Shown one piece after another: positions 1-7,216 of a DNA stretch of 64,000 nt (position 1 is the first letter of the stretch; each line of letters opens with the position of its first letter). The stretch comes from Desulfoluna spongiiphila (GTDB lineage: Bacteria > Desulfobacterota > Desulfobacteria > Desulfobacterales > Desulfolunaceae): positions 62,001 through 126,000 of the forward strand of contig NZ_FMUX01000005.1 in the NCBI RefSeq assembly GCF_900101345.1, read 5' to 3'. The position numbers were made by a program, and so were the translations under genes. The notes under the pieces are model-generated. The model had not been told where the DNA came from, did no database searches, and was given only the letters and a program-made list of their open reading frames with translations.

Positions 1-74
1 GCCCGCCACCCAGGGTGCGCAGGCATACGCTGCGGGAAAAATACAGGGAGTTTATCTATGGAATGGGTTGTTAA
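1..74 (+). CDS. Possible 3' end of an upstream phosphonate-operon gene (partial)
   Basis: One forward frame is open from the window edge and stops at a TAA at 72-74, ending in the residues REKYREFIYGMGC. It overlaps the phnL start by 17 bases, the kind of coupling expected inside an operon, so it could be the C-terminus of the gene before phnL (often phnK). About 24 codons are too few to recognise a family, and chance openness in G+C-rich DNA is a real alternative. Confidence 0.25.
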   Translation, partial: PPPRVRRHTLREKYREFIYGMGC

Positions 75-789
75 TATTGAAAAAATCAGGAAAAATTTTT
101 GCCTTCATACCCAGGGAAACGTGACGATCCCCGTACTCGATGAGGTGAATCTGACCCTTGCGCCGGGGGAGGCCGTGGTCCTTGTGGGACCTTCCGGGGC
201 GGGTAAAAGCACCCTGTTGAAACTCATCTACGGGAACTACCGGATGGAGACGGGGCGGGTGTGGGTTCGCCACGGGGAGCGATCCGTGGAGATGGGAGGG
301 CTCTCGCCCATGGAGGTGATTGACGTGCGGAACAAGACCATAGGGTATGTCAGCCAGTTTTTGCGGGTGATCCCCAGGGTGTCGGCATTGGACGTGGTGA
401 TGGAGCCCATGCTGGGGCGGGGCGTCCCCGCAGACCTTGCCGGGCAGCGGGCGAAAACCCTCCTTGAGCGGTTGCGGATCCCCGAGCGTCTCTGGGATCT
501 GTCCCCCACCACCTTTTCCGGGGGCGAGCAGCAGCGCATCAACATCGCCCGGGGCTTTGCCGTGCCCTACCCGGTGATGCTCCTGGACGAGCCCACCGCC
601 TCCCTGGACCCGGACAACACGCAAACCGTCTGTGACCTCATGGAAGAGGCCAGGCAGAGCGGCACCGCTTTTCTGGGGATTTTTCACGACGAGGGCGTTC
701 GGCAGCAGGTGGCCACGCGCAGCCTTCCCATGGCCCCAGGTTCGCAAATGCTCCGTCCCTTCGTGCCTCAGGAACGTCACATTTGCTGA
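58..789 (+). CDS. phnL: C-P lyase ABC-type ATPase PhnL
   Basis: A 243-residue ABC ATPase with Walker A GPSGAGKST (about residues 45-53), signature SGGEQQR (about 154-160) and Walker B VMLLDEPTASLD. The stretch GYVSQFLRVIPRVSALDVVM, the LWDLSPTTFSGGEQQRINIA region and the HDEGVRQQVA ending are characteristic of PhnL, the second ABC subunit of the phosphonate C-P lyase machinery, rather than of a general transporter. Start ATG58 follows GGGAG with 7-nt spacing. No permease gene is adjacent, in line with a cytoplasmic C-P lyase partner. The rest of the phn cluster must lie upstream of the window. The C-terminal 20 residues after the D-loop/His region look degenerate relative to typical PhnL. Confidence 0.9.
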   Translation: MEWVVNIEKIRKNFCLHTQGNVTIPVLDEVNLTLAPGEAVVLVGPSGAGKSTLLKLIYGNYRMETGRVWVRHGERSVEMGGLSPMEVIDVRNKTIGYVSQFLRVIPRVSALDVVMEPMLGRGVPADLAGQRAKTLLERLRIPERLWDLSPTTFSGGEQQRINIARGFAVPYPVMLLDEPTASLDPDNTQTVCDLMEEARQSGTAFLGIFHDEGVRQQVATRSLPMAPGSQMLRPFVPQERHIC

Positions 790-857
790 CGGGCTGCGCC
801 CGTGATCAGTAGACGTTATGGTAAGGTCTTATGTGCTGGGCGAAGCCCGAGGCGAAG

Positions 858-945
858 GCCCTTGCGCTTTTTCCTGAGGAACGAAGGGGAAAGCGCAAGG
901 GCAATCAGCTTTCGAGGTGGCTCACCTCGCCGCCGGAGGCTTTTT
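858..945 (-). repeat. Interspersed hairpin repeat, copy A (partial, 3' half)
   Basis: Sits between the convergent phnL and OYE genes. It has a long hairpin (stem 858-874 with 886-902, 13 uninterrupted pairs) with loop TGAGGAACGA, then a second perfect hairpin CGAGGTG-GCT-CACCTCG (913-929), then CCGCCGGAGGC followed by T5. Seven other copies of this architecture occur in the window. Relative to them both stems are changed with compensating bases. The strand is arbitrary and is given relative to copies E and F, which are called plus. Confidence 0.8.
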
Positions 946-950
946 GGGTT

Positions 951-2054
951 TTAAGCCGCTTTTTCCCGGTTCTGGATGCAGGAGTTGCCGTCCAGGGTGA
1001 AGCACTGGCCGCAGGAGGTGCAGCGGGGTTTGACGGTCTTGTCGGCCTGCCATTTGTTGATGAGGTCGGGCTCGCAGAGCAGGGGCCGGGAGAAAGAGAA
1101 GCAGGCGATGTCGGTGTCGGCCAGGAGCTGCTCCATGGTGTCCACCGAGCGGTTGCCGCCCACGAGGATGACCGGGGCGCTGACGGCCTCGGCAATGACC
1201 CTGGCGTATTCGCTGAAATAGGAGTCCTGTGCGGGAAGAGTCACCTCGTAGGTGGTCTCTTTTTCTGTTTTGGGGGCTCGGAATACGGGCCCGCCGCTGA
1301 TTTCGATGCCGGCAATGCCCATGGCGTCGAGTTTTTTGCACAGGGCCAGGCACTCTTCAAAGGTGAATCCCTTGGTCCCCATGAAGTCCGAGCAGTTGAG
1401 CTTGATGAGGATGGGGAAATCCGGGGTGGTTTTTTTGCGGATGTTCTCGAAGATGTCGAAAAGGATGCGGGCCCTTTTTTCACTGGTCCCGCCGAAGACG
1501 TCCTCCCGCTGGTTGAAGAAGGGGGAGAGGAACTGGTTGAGAAGGTAGCCGTGACCGGCGTGCATCTCCACACCGTCGAAACCGCTCTCCATGGCACGCC
1601 TGGCGGCATCGCCGAAGGCTTCGATGAGGGTCTGGATGTCCAGGGGGGTCATCTCCTTGGGGGTGACCCCGGAGATTTTGTTGGTCACCGCAGACGGACC
1701 CCAGATTTCCCTGCTTTCGGTGTCGAACCAGGTGAAAGAGCCCCCGTAGACAAGCTGGAGGAAGATCTTGCTGCCGTTGTCGTGCACCATGTCGGTGAGG
1801 GGCTTGTAGGAGTCCACGAAGGAGTCGTCGTAGGCGCCGAACATCTTGGGATTGGGCTGTTCATCCTTCAGGACAAAGGCGTAACCGGTGATGATGGCAG
1901 AGGCACCTCCCCTGGCGAGGTCTCTGTACAGGGCCATGACCTCATCGTTGATGTGGCCGGACGCGTCTGCGATGCCTTCCCAGGTGGCGGCCCTTAGGCA
2001 CCGGTTCTTCAGTTCAAGGTTGCCAAGGCGAATGGTGTCGAAAAGTTCCTTCAT
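951..2054 (-). CDS. NADH:flavin oxidoreductase, old yellow enzyme family, with Cys-rich tail
   Basis: A 367-residue FMN TIM-barrel protein of the OYE/2,4-dienoyl-CoA-reductase class: N-terminal DTIRLGNLELKNR, central HAGHGYLLNQFLSP, and GGTSEKRARILFDIF are family hallmarks. Expected role: flavin-dependent reduction of an unsaturated carbonyl or enoyl substrate in the cytoplasm. ATG2054 is chosen because AGGAGG lies 4 nt upstream; an upstream ATG at 2069 would have the ribosome site inside the gene. Unlike simple OYEs, the C-terminus carries C-x2-C-x2-C-x7-C (CTSCGQC...C), resembling the Fe-S ligand set that in larger dienoyl-CoA-reductase relatives lies between the barrel and the NAD(P)H domains. 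Here the protein ends just after it. Substrate unknown. Confidence 0.88.
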   Translation of the reverse strand: MKELFDTIRLGNLELKNRCLRAATWEGIADASGHINDEVMALYRDLARGGASAIITGYAFVLKDEQPNPKMFGAYDDSFVDSYKPLTDMVHDNGSKIFLQLVYGGSFTWFDTESREIWGPSAVTNKISGVTPKEMTPLDIQTLIEAFGDAARRAMESGFDGVEMHAGHGYLLNQFLSPFFNQREDVFGGTSEKRARILFDIFENIRKKTTPDFPILIKLNCSDFMGTKGFTFEECLALCKKLDAMGIAGIEISGGPVFRAPKTEKETTYEVTLPAQDSYFSEYARVIAEAVSAPVILVGGNRSVDTMEQLLADTDIACFSFSRPLLCEPDLINKWQADKTVKPRCTSCGQCFTLDGNSCIQNREKAA

Positions 2055-2280
2055 TGTACCTCCTGACATGTCGTGAGCACCTCGCCGGATTTCCCTGGTG
2101 TGCGAGGTGCGTGGGGTGACCTTGCTTTTTATTATGGTATCGATATGTTCCGGGTGTTTTCTCCCGGCGATTGGCTATATACTGAAACCCATGGTGGCTA
2201 TAGCCCCTTGGCGTAATTATTTCAAGGTTTACTGAATTTTTCCTCATGTGAAAACGGTCTCGACCGTGGGGAGGACCGAT

Positions 2281-3519
2281 ATGCAAGAGCTGCCCCTTGC
2301 AGGGGATGCAGACGTCGAGGTTATCCTGAAGTGGGTCAGTGAGGATGCCTGCCACATTGAGCGGATGTTCATTCCCATGATGAATTTCTGGCGGGACATC
2401 ATTCCGGATGCCCTCTGCCGGCAGATGGAAGGCTGGAAAGCAGGGGAGACCCTTCGTCACGCCTTTGAACCCGGTGAGTTGCTCCCGGTGAGATCCGAGG
2501 CGCTGGTGAAGACCCTTCCCCGGTACCAGGTGTCTCCACCCCCTGCAAGCCATCCCTTTGGTCTTGCCCCGGGGTTTTTCCTGCCCCGGGGGCTTGCCTC
2601 AAGGGCCCTTGGGGTCTTTCCCCAGGATATACGGCCCATGCAGGTCCTTGGGGTCACCGAGACCCAGGTGACCCTGGACCTGAACCACCCGTTGGCCGGA
2701 CTGGCCCTGGACCTTGGCATGCGGCATTATGGCGTCGAGGAGTCGAACCGTTCCATGGCGGGGCGTTGCCGGGAGGTTGCGGAAGCCGTCACCGGGGACG
2801 GGCCCGGTATGCAGGCGCTTTTTCAAGCCCCCGACGCCTGTGTTGACGGGACCCCGCTTCAGCGGCCTGTCGGTGTGGATGATTCCTTGTTTTATGCCTC
2901 GCCCCGCCTGGTGCAGCATCTGGACGCCGAAGCAGAGCGACAGGTCCGGGCCCTTTACGGTCGGCTGCTGTGCGATAACTCGGATGTCCTGGATCTCATG
3001 GCGTCCTGGGATTCCCACCTGCCGGACTCCTTGAGTGCCTGTCGGGTTACGGGGTTGGGAATGAACGGAGAGGAGCTTGAGCGAAACCCCTTGCTTACGA
3101 GCCGAACCCTCCATGATCTCAACGCACAGCCGGTGCTCCCCTACGACGACAAGGCCTTTCACGCCGTGGTGTGCACCGCTTCGGTGGAGTATGCCATCCA
3201 TCCCGTGGCACTTTTCAATGAGGTGGCCCGGATTCTCAAGCCCGGGGGCCTGTTTGTGCTGACCTTTGCCGATCGCTGGTTCCCGCCCAAGGTTACCCAG
3301 CCCTGGTCTGACATGCACCCCTTTGAGCGCATGGGGCTTGTCCTTGAGTACTTTCGGGCTTCGGGCGAATTCACCGAGTATCACACCGAAAGCCGGAGAG
3401 GGTGGCCAAGGCCTCCGGCAGATGCCTACTTTCCTCGGAAAAGGGAGGCGGATCCCCTGCAGGCCGTGTGGGCAAGGCGACGGCCCGCACCAGGGGACAG
3501 GACCGAACTCGGTCGGTGA
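2281..3519 (+). CDS. SlyD-like segment fused to a SAM-dependent methyltransferase domain
   Basis: A 412-residue protein with an unusual layout. Around residues 110-145 the stretch VLGVTETQVTLDLNHPLAG matches the end of SlyD/FKBP-type prolyl isomerases (compare the common VDGNHPLAG). The C-terminal third carries class I methyltransferase motifs: LPYDDKAFHAVVCTASVEY (motif IV region) and EVARILKPGGLFVLTFADRW (post-IV). The glycine-rich SAM loop expected before motif IV appears weak (VTGLGMNGEELERNP). ATG2281 is preceded by GGGGAGG at 6 nt; a GTG at 2248 is possible. It is divergent from the OYE gene with a 226-bp shared promoter region. Domain assignment is by eye; substrate unknown. Confidence 0.72.
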   Translation: MQELPLAGDADVEVILKWVSEDACHIERMFIPMMNFWRDIIPDALCRQMEGWKAGETLRHAFEPGELLPVRSEALVKTLPRYQVSPPPASHPFGLAPGFFLPRGLASRALGVFPQDIRPMQVLGVTETQVTLDLNHPLAGLALDLGMRHYGVEESNRSMAGRCREVAEAVTGDGPGMQALFQAPDACVDGTPLQRPVGVDDSLFYASPRLVQHLDAEAERQVRALYGRLLCDNSDVLDLMASWDSHLPDSLSACRVTGLGMNGEELERNPLLTSRTLHDLNAQPVLPYDDKAFHAVVCTASVEYAIHPVALFNEVARILKPGGLFVLTFADRWFPPKVTQPWSDMHPFERMGLVLEYFRASGEFTEYHTESRRGWPRPPADAYFPRKREADPLQAVWARRRPAPGDRTELGR

Positions 3520-4130
3520 TGCCATGGGGGCATAACAGCACTCCTTTCGAGGGAGGCTGAATAAGGATTGAAAAAAGTAGTATTGTTGATGTCGTTTTCA
3601 TGCAAGGGATTTGAATCACTATATCGTGTGTGACGTCATTGCTGTTTATGCTTTTCAGGGTTCCGGTGTGAGGAATTTTATCAATCCCCTTGCGGAAAGT
3701 AATTTTGCTGGTGTATAGTAGCAAATCAATAACTTCAGAGGCCCCTTGCCCGGATCGTTCACGACGCCCGCAGGGGTAGAAAAGCGGGCATAAAACCGTG
3801 TACTACATGTTGTATTTTAGACATCCCTACATGTTTCATGGCAACGGGCCGTAATAACAATTTTACTGCTCTGGCCCGGTCTTTTTCATGAAATATCCCG
3901 GTTAGGCAGGTCTTCGGGCCATCCCCCTGCACATCGATATACAAAAAAAATAGTACAGTCGTATAATTTTAATGATGCCGGCCTGCTGCTGGTCCCGGCC
4001 CGTCGGTGATGCCGCCGGGGACACCCCTTACCCACCATGACGCAGGCAGGCGTGGACAACTCGTCGAGGCGTATTCGCGATTTCCGGAATCGAGCTGAAT
4101 CACTCTGAACACCTTGTGCGAAAGGAAGCC
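3520..4130. other. Gene-free interval with one repeat-end motif
   Basis: About 610 bp without a supportable gene. It contains CATGAAATATCCCGGTTAG at 3887-3905, closely related to the inverted ends of the element at 16493-16745 and to a lone copy near 48700, so it is probably a relic of the same repeat. The remainder is presumably the leader and promoter of the sigma-54 regulator; no convincing promoter boxes were picked out. Confidence 0.5.
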
Positions 4131-6680
4131 ATGAAGGAGTCCACTTTATTTAAGTCTGTATTCAATGCCACCCCGATCATCATCGGAATTCTCTCCTGTG
4201 ACGGTACCTTCATCCATTACAACGAGTCGTTTAAAAAAGTCTCCGGCTATGGGGATGACGAGCTGAAAAATATGTCCATCCGGGACATCATCGCACCGGA
4301 TGATTATGAGGAAGTGACGAAGAACTTCACCTCCCTGGTTCGCGGCGAACTGGATTCCTTCCGCGTGACCCGCAAATTTATCTGCAAGCATGGCGCCGTG
4401 TTCTGGGCCGATGTCTCCTCATCGACCATCTGCGGGCACGACGGTCAGGTGGCGGCGGTGACGTGCACTGCCTTTGACATGACCAGCCAAAACAACATGG
4501 AGGTGGCTTTAAGGGACCGCAACGAGAACATGGAAAAGCTCTTTGAGAAAAAGGGCGATGCGGTGGTGGTGCTGGATGAGGAGATGAGGATCATCCGAGT
4601 CAACCGGATCTTTGAGGAGATCTCCGGGTATTCCGGCGCGGAGGTGGGGCGTACCCGTTGCCTGTCGGAGTTGATCCACAAGGAGGATGTGGGCAAACTG
4701 ATGCGGTACCACCGGCAGCGCCGGGAACACCCGGGCGGGGTGCCCGAAGCATACGGCTGCAGGATGATTGACAGCACCGGAGCGGTGCATGAGCATCGCG
4801 TGAAGGTCTCCATGATACCGGGCACGGGCCGGAGCCTTGTGGCCATCAAGGACTGCATGCCCAAGGAGTCCGCAGGTCGGGGAGGGGGGAAAAAGGACGA
4901 GACCTTTCGCTTGATCGCTGAGAACTCGACGGATGTCGTCTTTATCACCGACCTTGACCTTGCCGTGACCTATGTGAGCCCTTCGGTGAGGCGGGTCACC
5001 GGGTACAGCCAGGAGGAGTTCAAGCTCCTGAAGCTGCAAGAGTTTTTTTCTGAGGATTCCTATGGCCGGGCCAAGCAGATGTTAAAGGAAGGGCTCCTCG
5101 GCGGGTACAACGCCCAGGTGCCCCTGACCACCGAGTACAAGTGCCTGCACAAGGACGGTACCAGTCGGTGGATCGAAACCATTACCAAGCTTATTCTCAG
5201 CGAGTACGGTCACCCTGTGGGAATTACCGGGGCTTCCCGGGATATCACGGAGAGAAAACGGGCCGAAGAGGCCCTCAGGCGGAGTGAAATCAAATACCGC
5301 ATGCTCACCGAGGAGATCAAGGATGTGGTCTTCGGTCTGACGCCTGATCTGTGCATCGATTACATCAGCCCTGTGGTTGCAGAGTTCAGCGGCTATTTGC
5401 CGGAGGAGATGAACCATACCCACATTTCAACCTATCTGATGAACCCCCAGGAGCTGGACACGGCGACGGTGCTCCTGGAACAGGCCTTCTCCGGAAACGC
5501 CACCTCCACCACCTATGACTTCCGGTTTCGCGCCAAGGATCGCCCTGACTTTTACGTGGAGGTCTCCTGCAATCCCATTTACGAGGGAGGCAAGGTCATC
5601 CTTCTGCAGTGCGTTGCCCGGGATGTCACCCAGCGCAAGCAGGCCGAAGTCGCCCTCAAAGAGAGGGAGCAGCAGCTTAGTGTCGAGAACATTTACCTGA
5701 AACGCTCCATTCAGAAAAGCGAGCGTTTCGGCAATATTATCGGCAAAAGCGAGGCCATGCAGCGGGTCTACGAACTCATCATTCAGGCGGCGTCATCCCC
5801 TGCCAATGTGGTGATTTCAGGGGAGTCGGGCACGGGAAAAGAGCTTGCGGCGCGGGCCATTCACGACATGAGCCCCAGGGCCGACAAGCCCTTTGTCCCC
5901 GTAAACTGCGGGGCCATTCCGGACACCATCATCGAAAGCGAGTTCTTCGGGTACAAGAAGGGGGCCTTCACCGGGGCCGTGTGCGACAAGGCGGGATTTC
6001 TCGACCTTGCCGACGGGGGGACGCTTTTTCTTGATGAGGTGGGAGAGATCGGGCTCAACATGCAGGTCAAGCTCCTGCGGGCCCTTGAGGGGGGAGGGTA
6101 CACCCCCATCGGCAGCAATCAGGTGAAGCATTCGGTGTTTTCCATCGTGGCAGCCACGAACCGGGACCTCACCGACCTGGTGCGAACCCGGAACATGCGC
6201 GAGGATTTTTTCTTTCGCATCCATGTCATTCCCATCCGGCTGCCCCCGTTGCGTCAACGGGCCGAAGACATCCCCCTTTTGATCGATCATTTTTTCATGA
6301 AGGCGGGAACCGACAAGCCCCTGCCCCGGATCTCCTCCAAAATCCGGCGGGCGTTCATGGGGTACAGCTGGCCGGGCAACGTGCGGGAGCTTCAGAATGT
6401 CCTCAATCGATTTCTTGCCCTGAACAAGGTGGACTTTACCGGGCTCCCCGGCGGAGAGGCTTCCATGCCCCCCGGCAGGGCCCTGGGGAATGTTTCGGCA
6501 GGCGGCGATTCCTGCACGTTGGCGTCCCAGGTGGAGCGGTTTGAAAAAGAGATCATTCAGAGTCATTTGAACAGGTACCAGTGGAACCGGAGCCGGGTGG
6601 CCCAGGTCTTGAAAATTGATCGAAAAACCCTGGCATCAAAGATCAAGAAGTTCAAGATAGCTCCCGTGGATGAGGAATAA
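4131..6680 (+). CDS. Four-PAS sigma-54-dependent transcriptional activator
   Basis: An 849-residue enhancer-binding protein. Four PAS modules occupy roughly residues 5-115, 130-245, 265-380 and 390-510; the third and fourth end in the PAC signatures GASRDITERKRAEE and VARDVTQRKQAE. A short coiled linker leads to an AAA+ domain: Walker A GESGTGKE near residue 564, the sigma-54 contact loop GAFTGA near 611, Walker B GGTLFLDEVGE, and the R-finger region. A Fis-type helix-turn-helix (RVAQVLKIDRKTLASKIKKF) ends the protein. It should sense a small molecule or redox state in the cytoplasm and open sigma-54 promoters. ATG4131 follows AAAGGAAG; a GTG at 4116 is also in frame. A candidate sigma-54 promoter lies 180 bp downstream, so the following peptidase gene is a possible target. 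Confidence 0.95.
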   Translation: MKESTLFKSVFNATPIIIGILSCDGTFIHYNESFKKVSGYGDDELKNMSIRDIIAPDDYEEVTKNFTSLVRGELDSFRVTRKFICKHGAVFWADVSSSTICGHDGQVAAVTCTAFDMTSQNNMEVALRDRNENMEKLFEKKGDAVVVLDEEMRIIRVNRIFEEISGYSGAEVGRTRCLSELIHKEDVGKLMRYHRQRREHPGGVPEAYGCRMIDSTGAVHEHRVKVSMIPGTGRSLVAIKDCMPKESAGRGGGKKDETFRLIAENSTDVVFITDLDLAVTYVSPSVRRVTGYSQEEFKLLKLQEFFSEDSYGRAKQMLKEGLLGGYNAQVPLTTEYKCLHKDGTSRWIETITKLILSEYGHPVGITGASRDITERKRAEEALRRSEIKYRMLTEEIKDVVFGLTPDLCIDYISPVVAEFSGYLPEEMNHTHISTYLMNPQELDTATVLLEQAFSGNATSTTYDFRFRAKDRPDFYVEVSCNPIYEGGKVILLQCVARDVTQRKQAEVALKEREQQLSVENIYLKRSIQKSERFGNIIGKSEAMQRVYELIIQAASSPANVVISGESGTGKELAARAIHDMSPRADKPFVPVNCGAIPDTIIESEFFGYKKGAFTGAVCDKAGFLDLADGGTLFLDEVGEIGLNMQVKLLRALEGGGYTPIGSNQVKHSVFSIVAATNRDLTDLVRTRNMREDFFFRIHVIPIRLPPLRQRAEDIPLLIDHFFMKAGTDKPLPRISSKIRRAFMGYSWPGNVRELQNVLNRFLALNKVDFTGLPGGEASMPPGRALGNVSAGGDSCTLASQVERFEKEIIQSHLNRYQWNRSRVAQVLKIDRKTLASKIKKFKIAPVDEE

Positions 6681-6756
6681 TTCCCCAATTTAAGGAATAT
6701 CTCCTCGTGTAGTACAAAACGATATAAAAAGAGCTGGTTATACTGACTTTTGAAAA

Positions 6757-6790
6757 GGGTGGGGAACAATTCCCCGCCCTTTTTCTGTTT
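6757..6790 (+). terminator. Intrinsic terminator after the sigma-54 regulator
   Basis: GGGTGGGGAA and TTCCCCGCCC form a GC-rich stem with a very short loop, followed by TTTTTCTGTTT. It lies 77 bp past the stop codon. Confidence 0.85.
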
Positions 6791-6856
6791 TGTCCCGGAG
6801 GTGCCGTTTCCGTTTACGCCTTGTCTCATGAGCGATGCCTCATAACTGGCGTGTAC

Positions 6857-6872
6857 TGGCACGCTATGTGCA
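6857..6872 (+). promoter_or_regulatory. Candidate sigma-54 promoter (-24/-12)
   Basis: TGGCACGCTATGTGCA matches the TGGCAC-N5-TTGCA consensus with one mismatch and has the required GG-to-GC spacing of 12. It points at the M28-like gene 345 bp downstream and lies just after a sigma-54 activator gene. Single-site matches can be chance. Confidence 0.4.
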
Positions 6873-7111
6873 GTAATCTGAGCAATTATCCGGGCCCCCG
6901 AACCCGTCCACCGGCAGGTACCGATTCCATGCTTTTCTTAAATGTCTTGATACACCCTTCGTTTTGGCTTTGCGAGCCGCCGTTAAGAAACGTCTCTTTT
7001 TGATCCGGTCATACCCGGGGGCCACCCCGGCAACAGACGTTAGGTCGTACGGTTTCATTGTGAGTAAACCCGGTCATCCCACGGGATTAACATAACGTGT
7101 TGCGTCGATGG

Positions 7112-7150
7112 CACCCGGGCAGGATTGCCGTGGGGTGCCCGGGTGTTTCT
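7112..7150 (+). terminator. Perfect 10-bp hairpin in the leader of the M28-like gene
   Basis: CACCCGGGCA (7112-7121) and TGCCCGGGTG (7136-7145) pair perfectly and are followed by TTTCT. The T-run is short, so this could be a weak terminator, an attenuator between the candidate sigma-54 promoter and the gene, or a stem in the 5' untranslated region. Confidence 0.45.
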
Positions 7151-7216
7151 GCCCTGCGTCGTCGACCAAGCCTTTAGAAAGACAACCCATACAACGTGAA
7201 TCCGAAGGAGGAGTGC

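Noticed and set aside
831..1997. 388-residue open frame opposite the OYE gene, starting inside repeat copy A
   Set aside because: The minus-strand OYE reading is strongly conserved; this frame is low-complexity Gly/Glu-rich.
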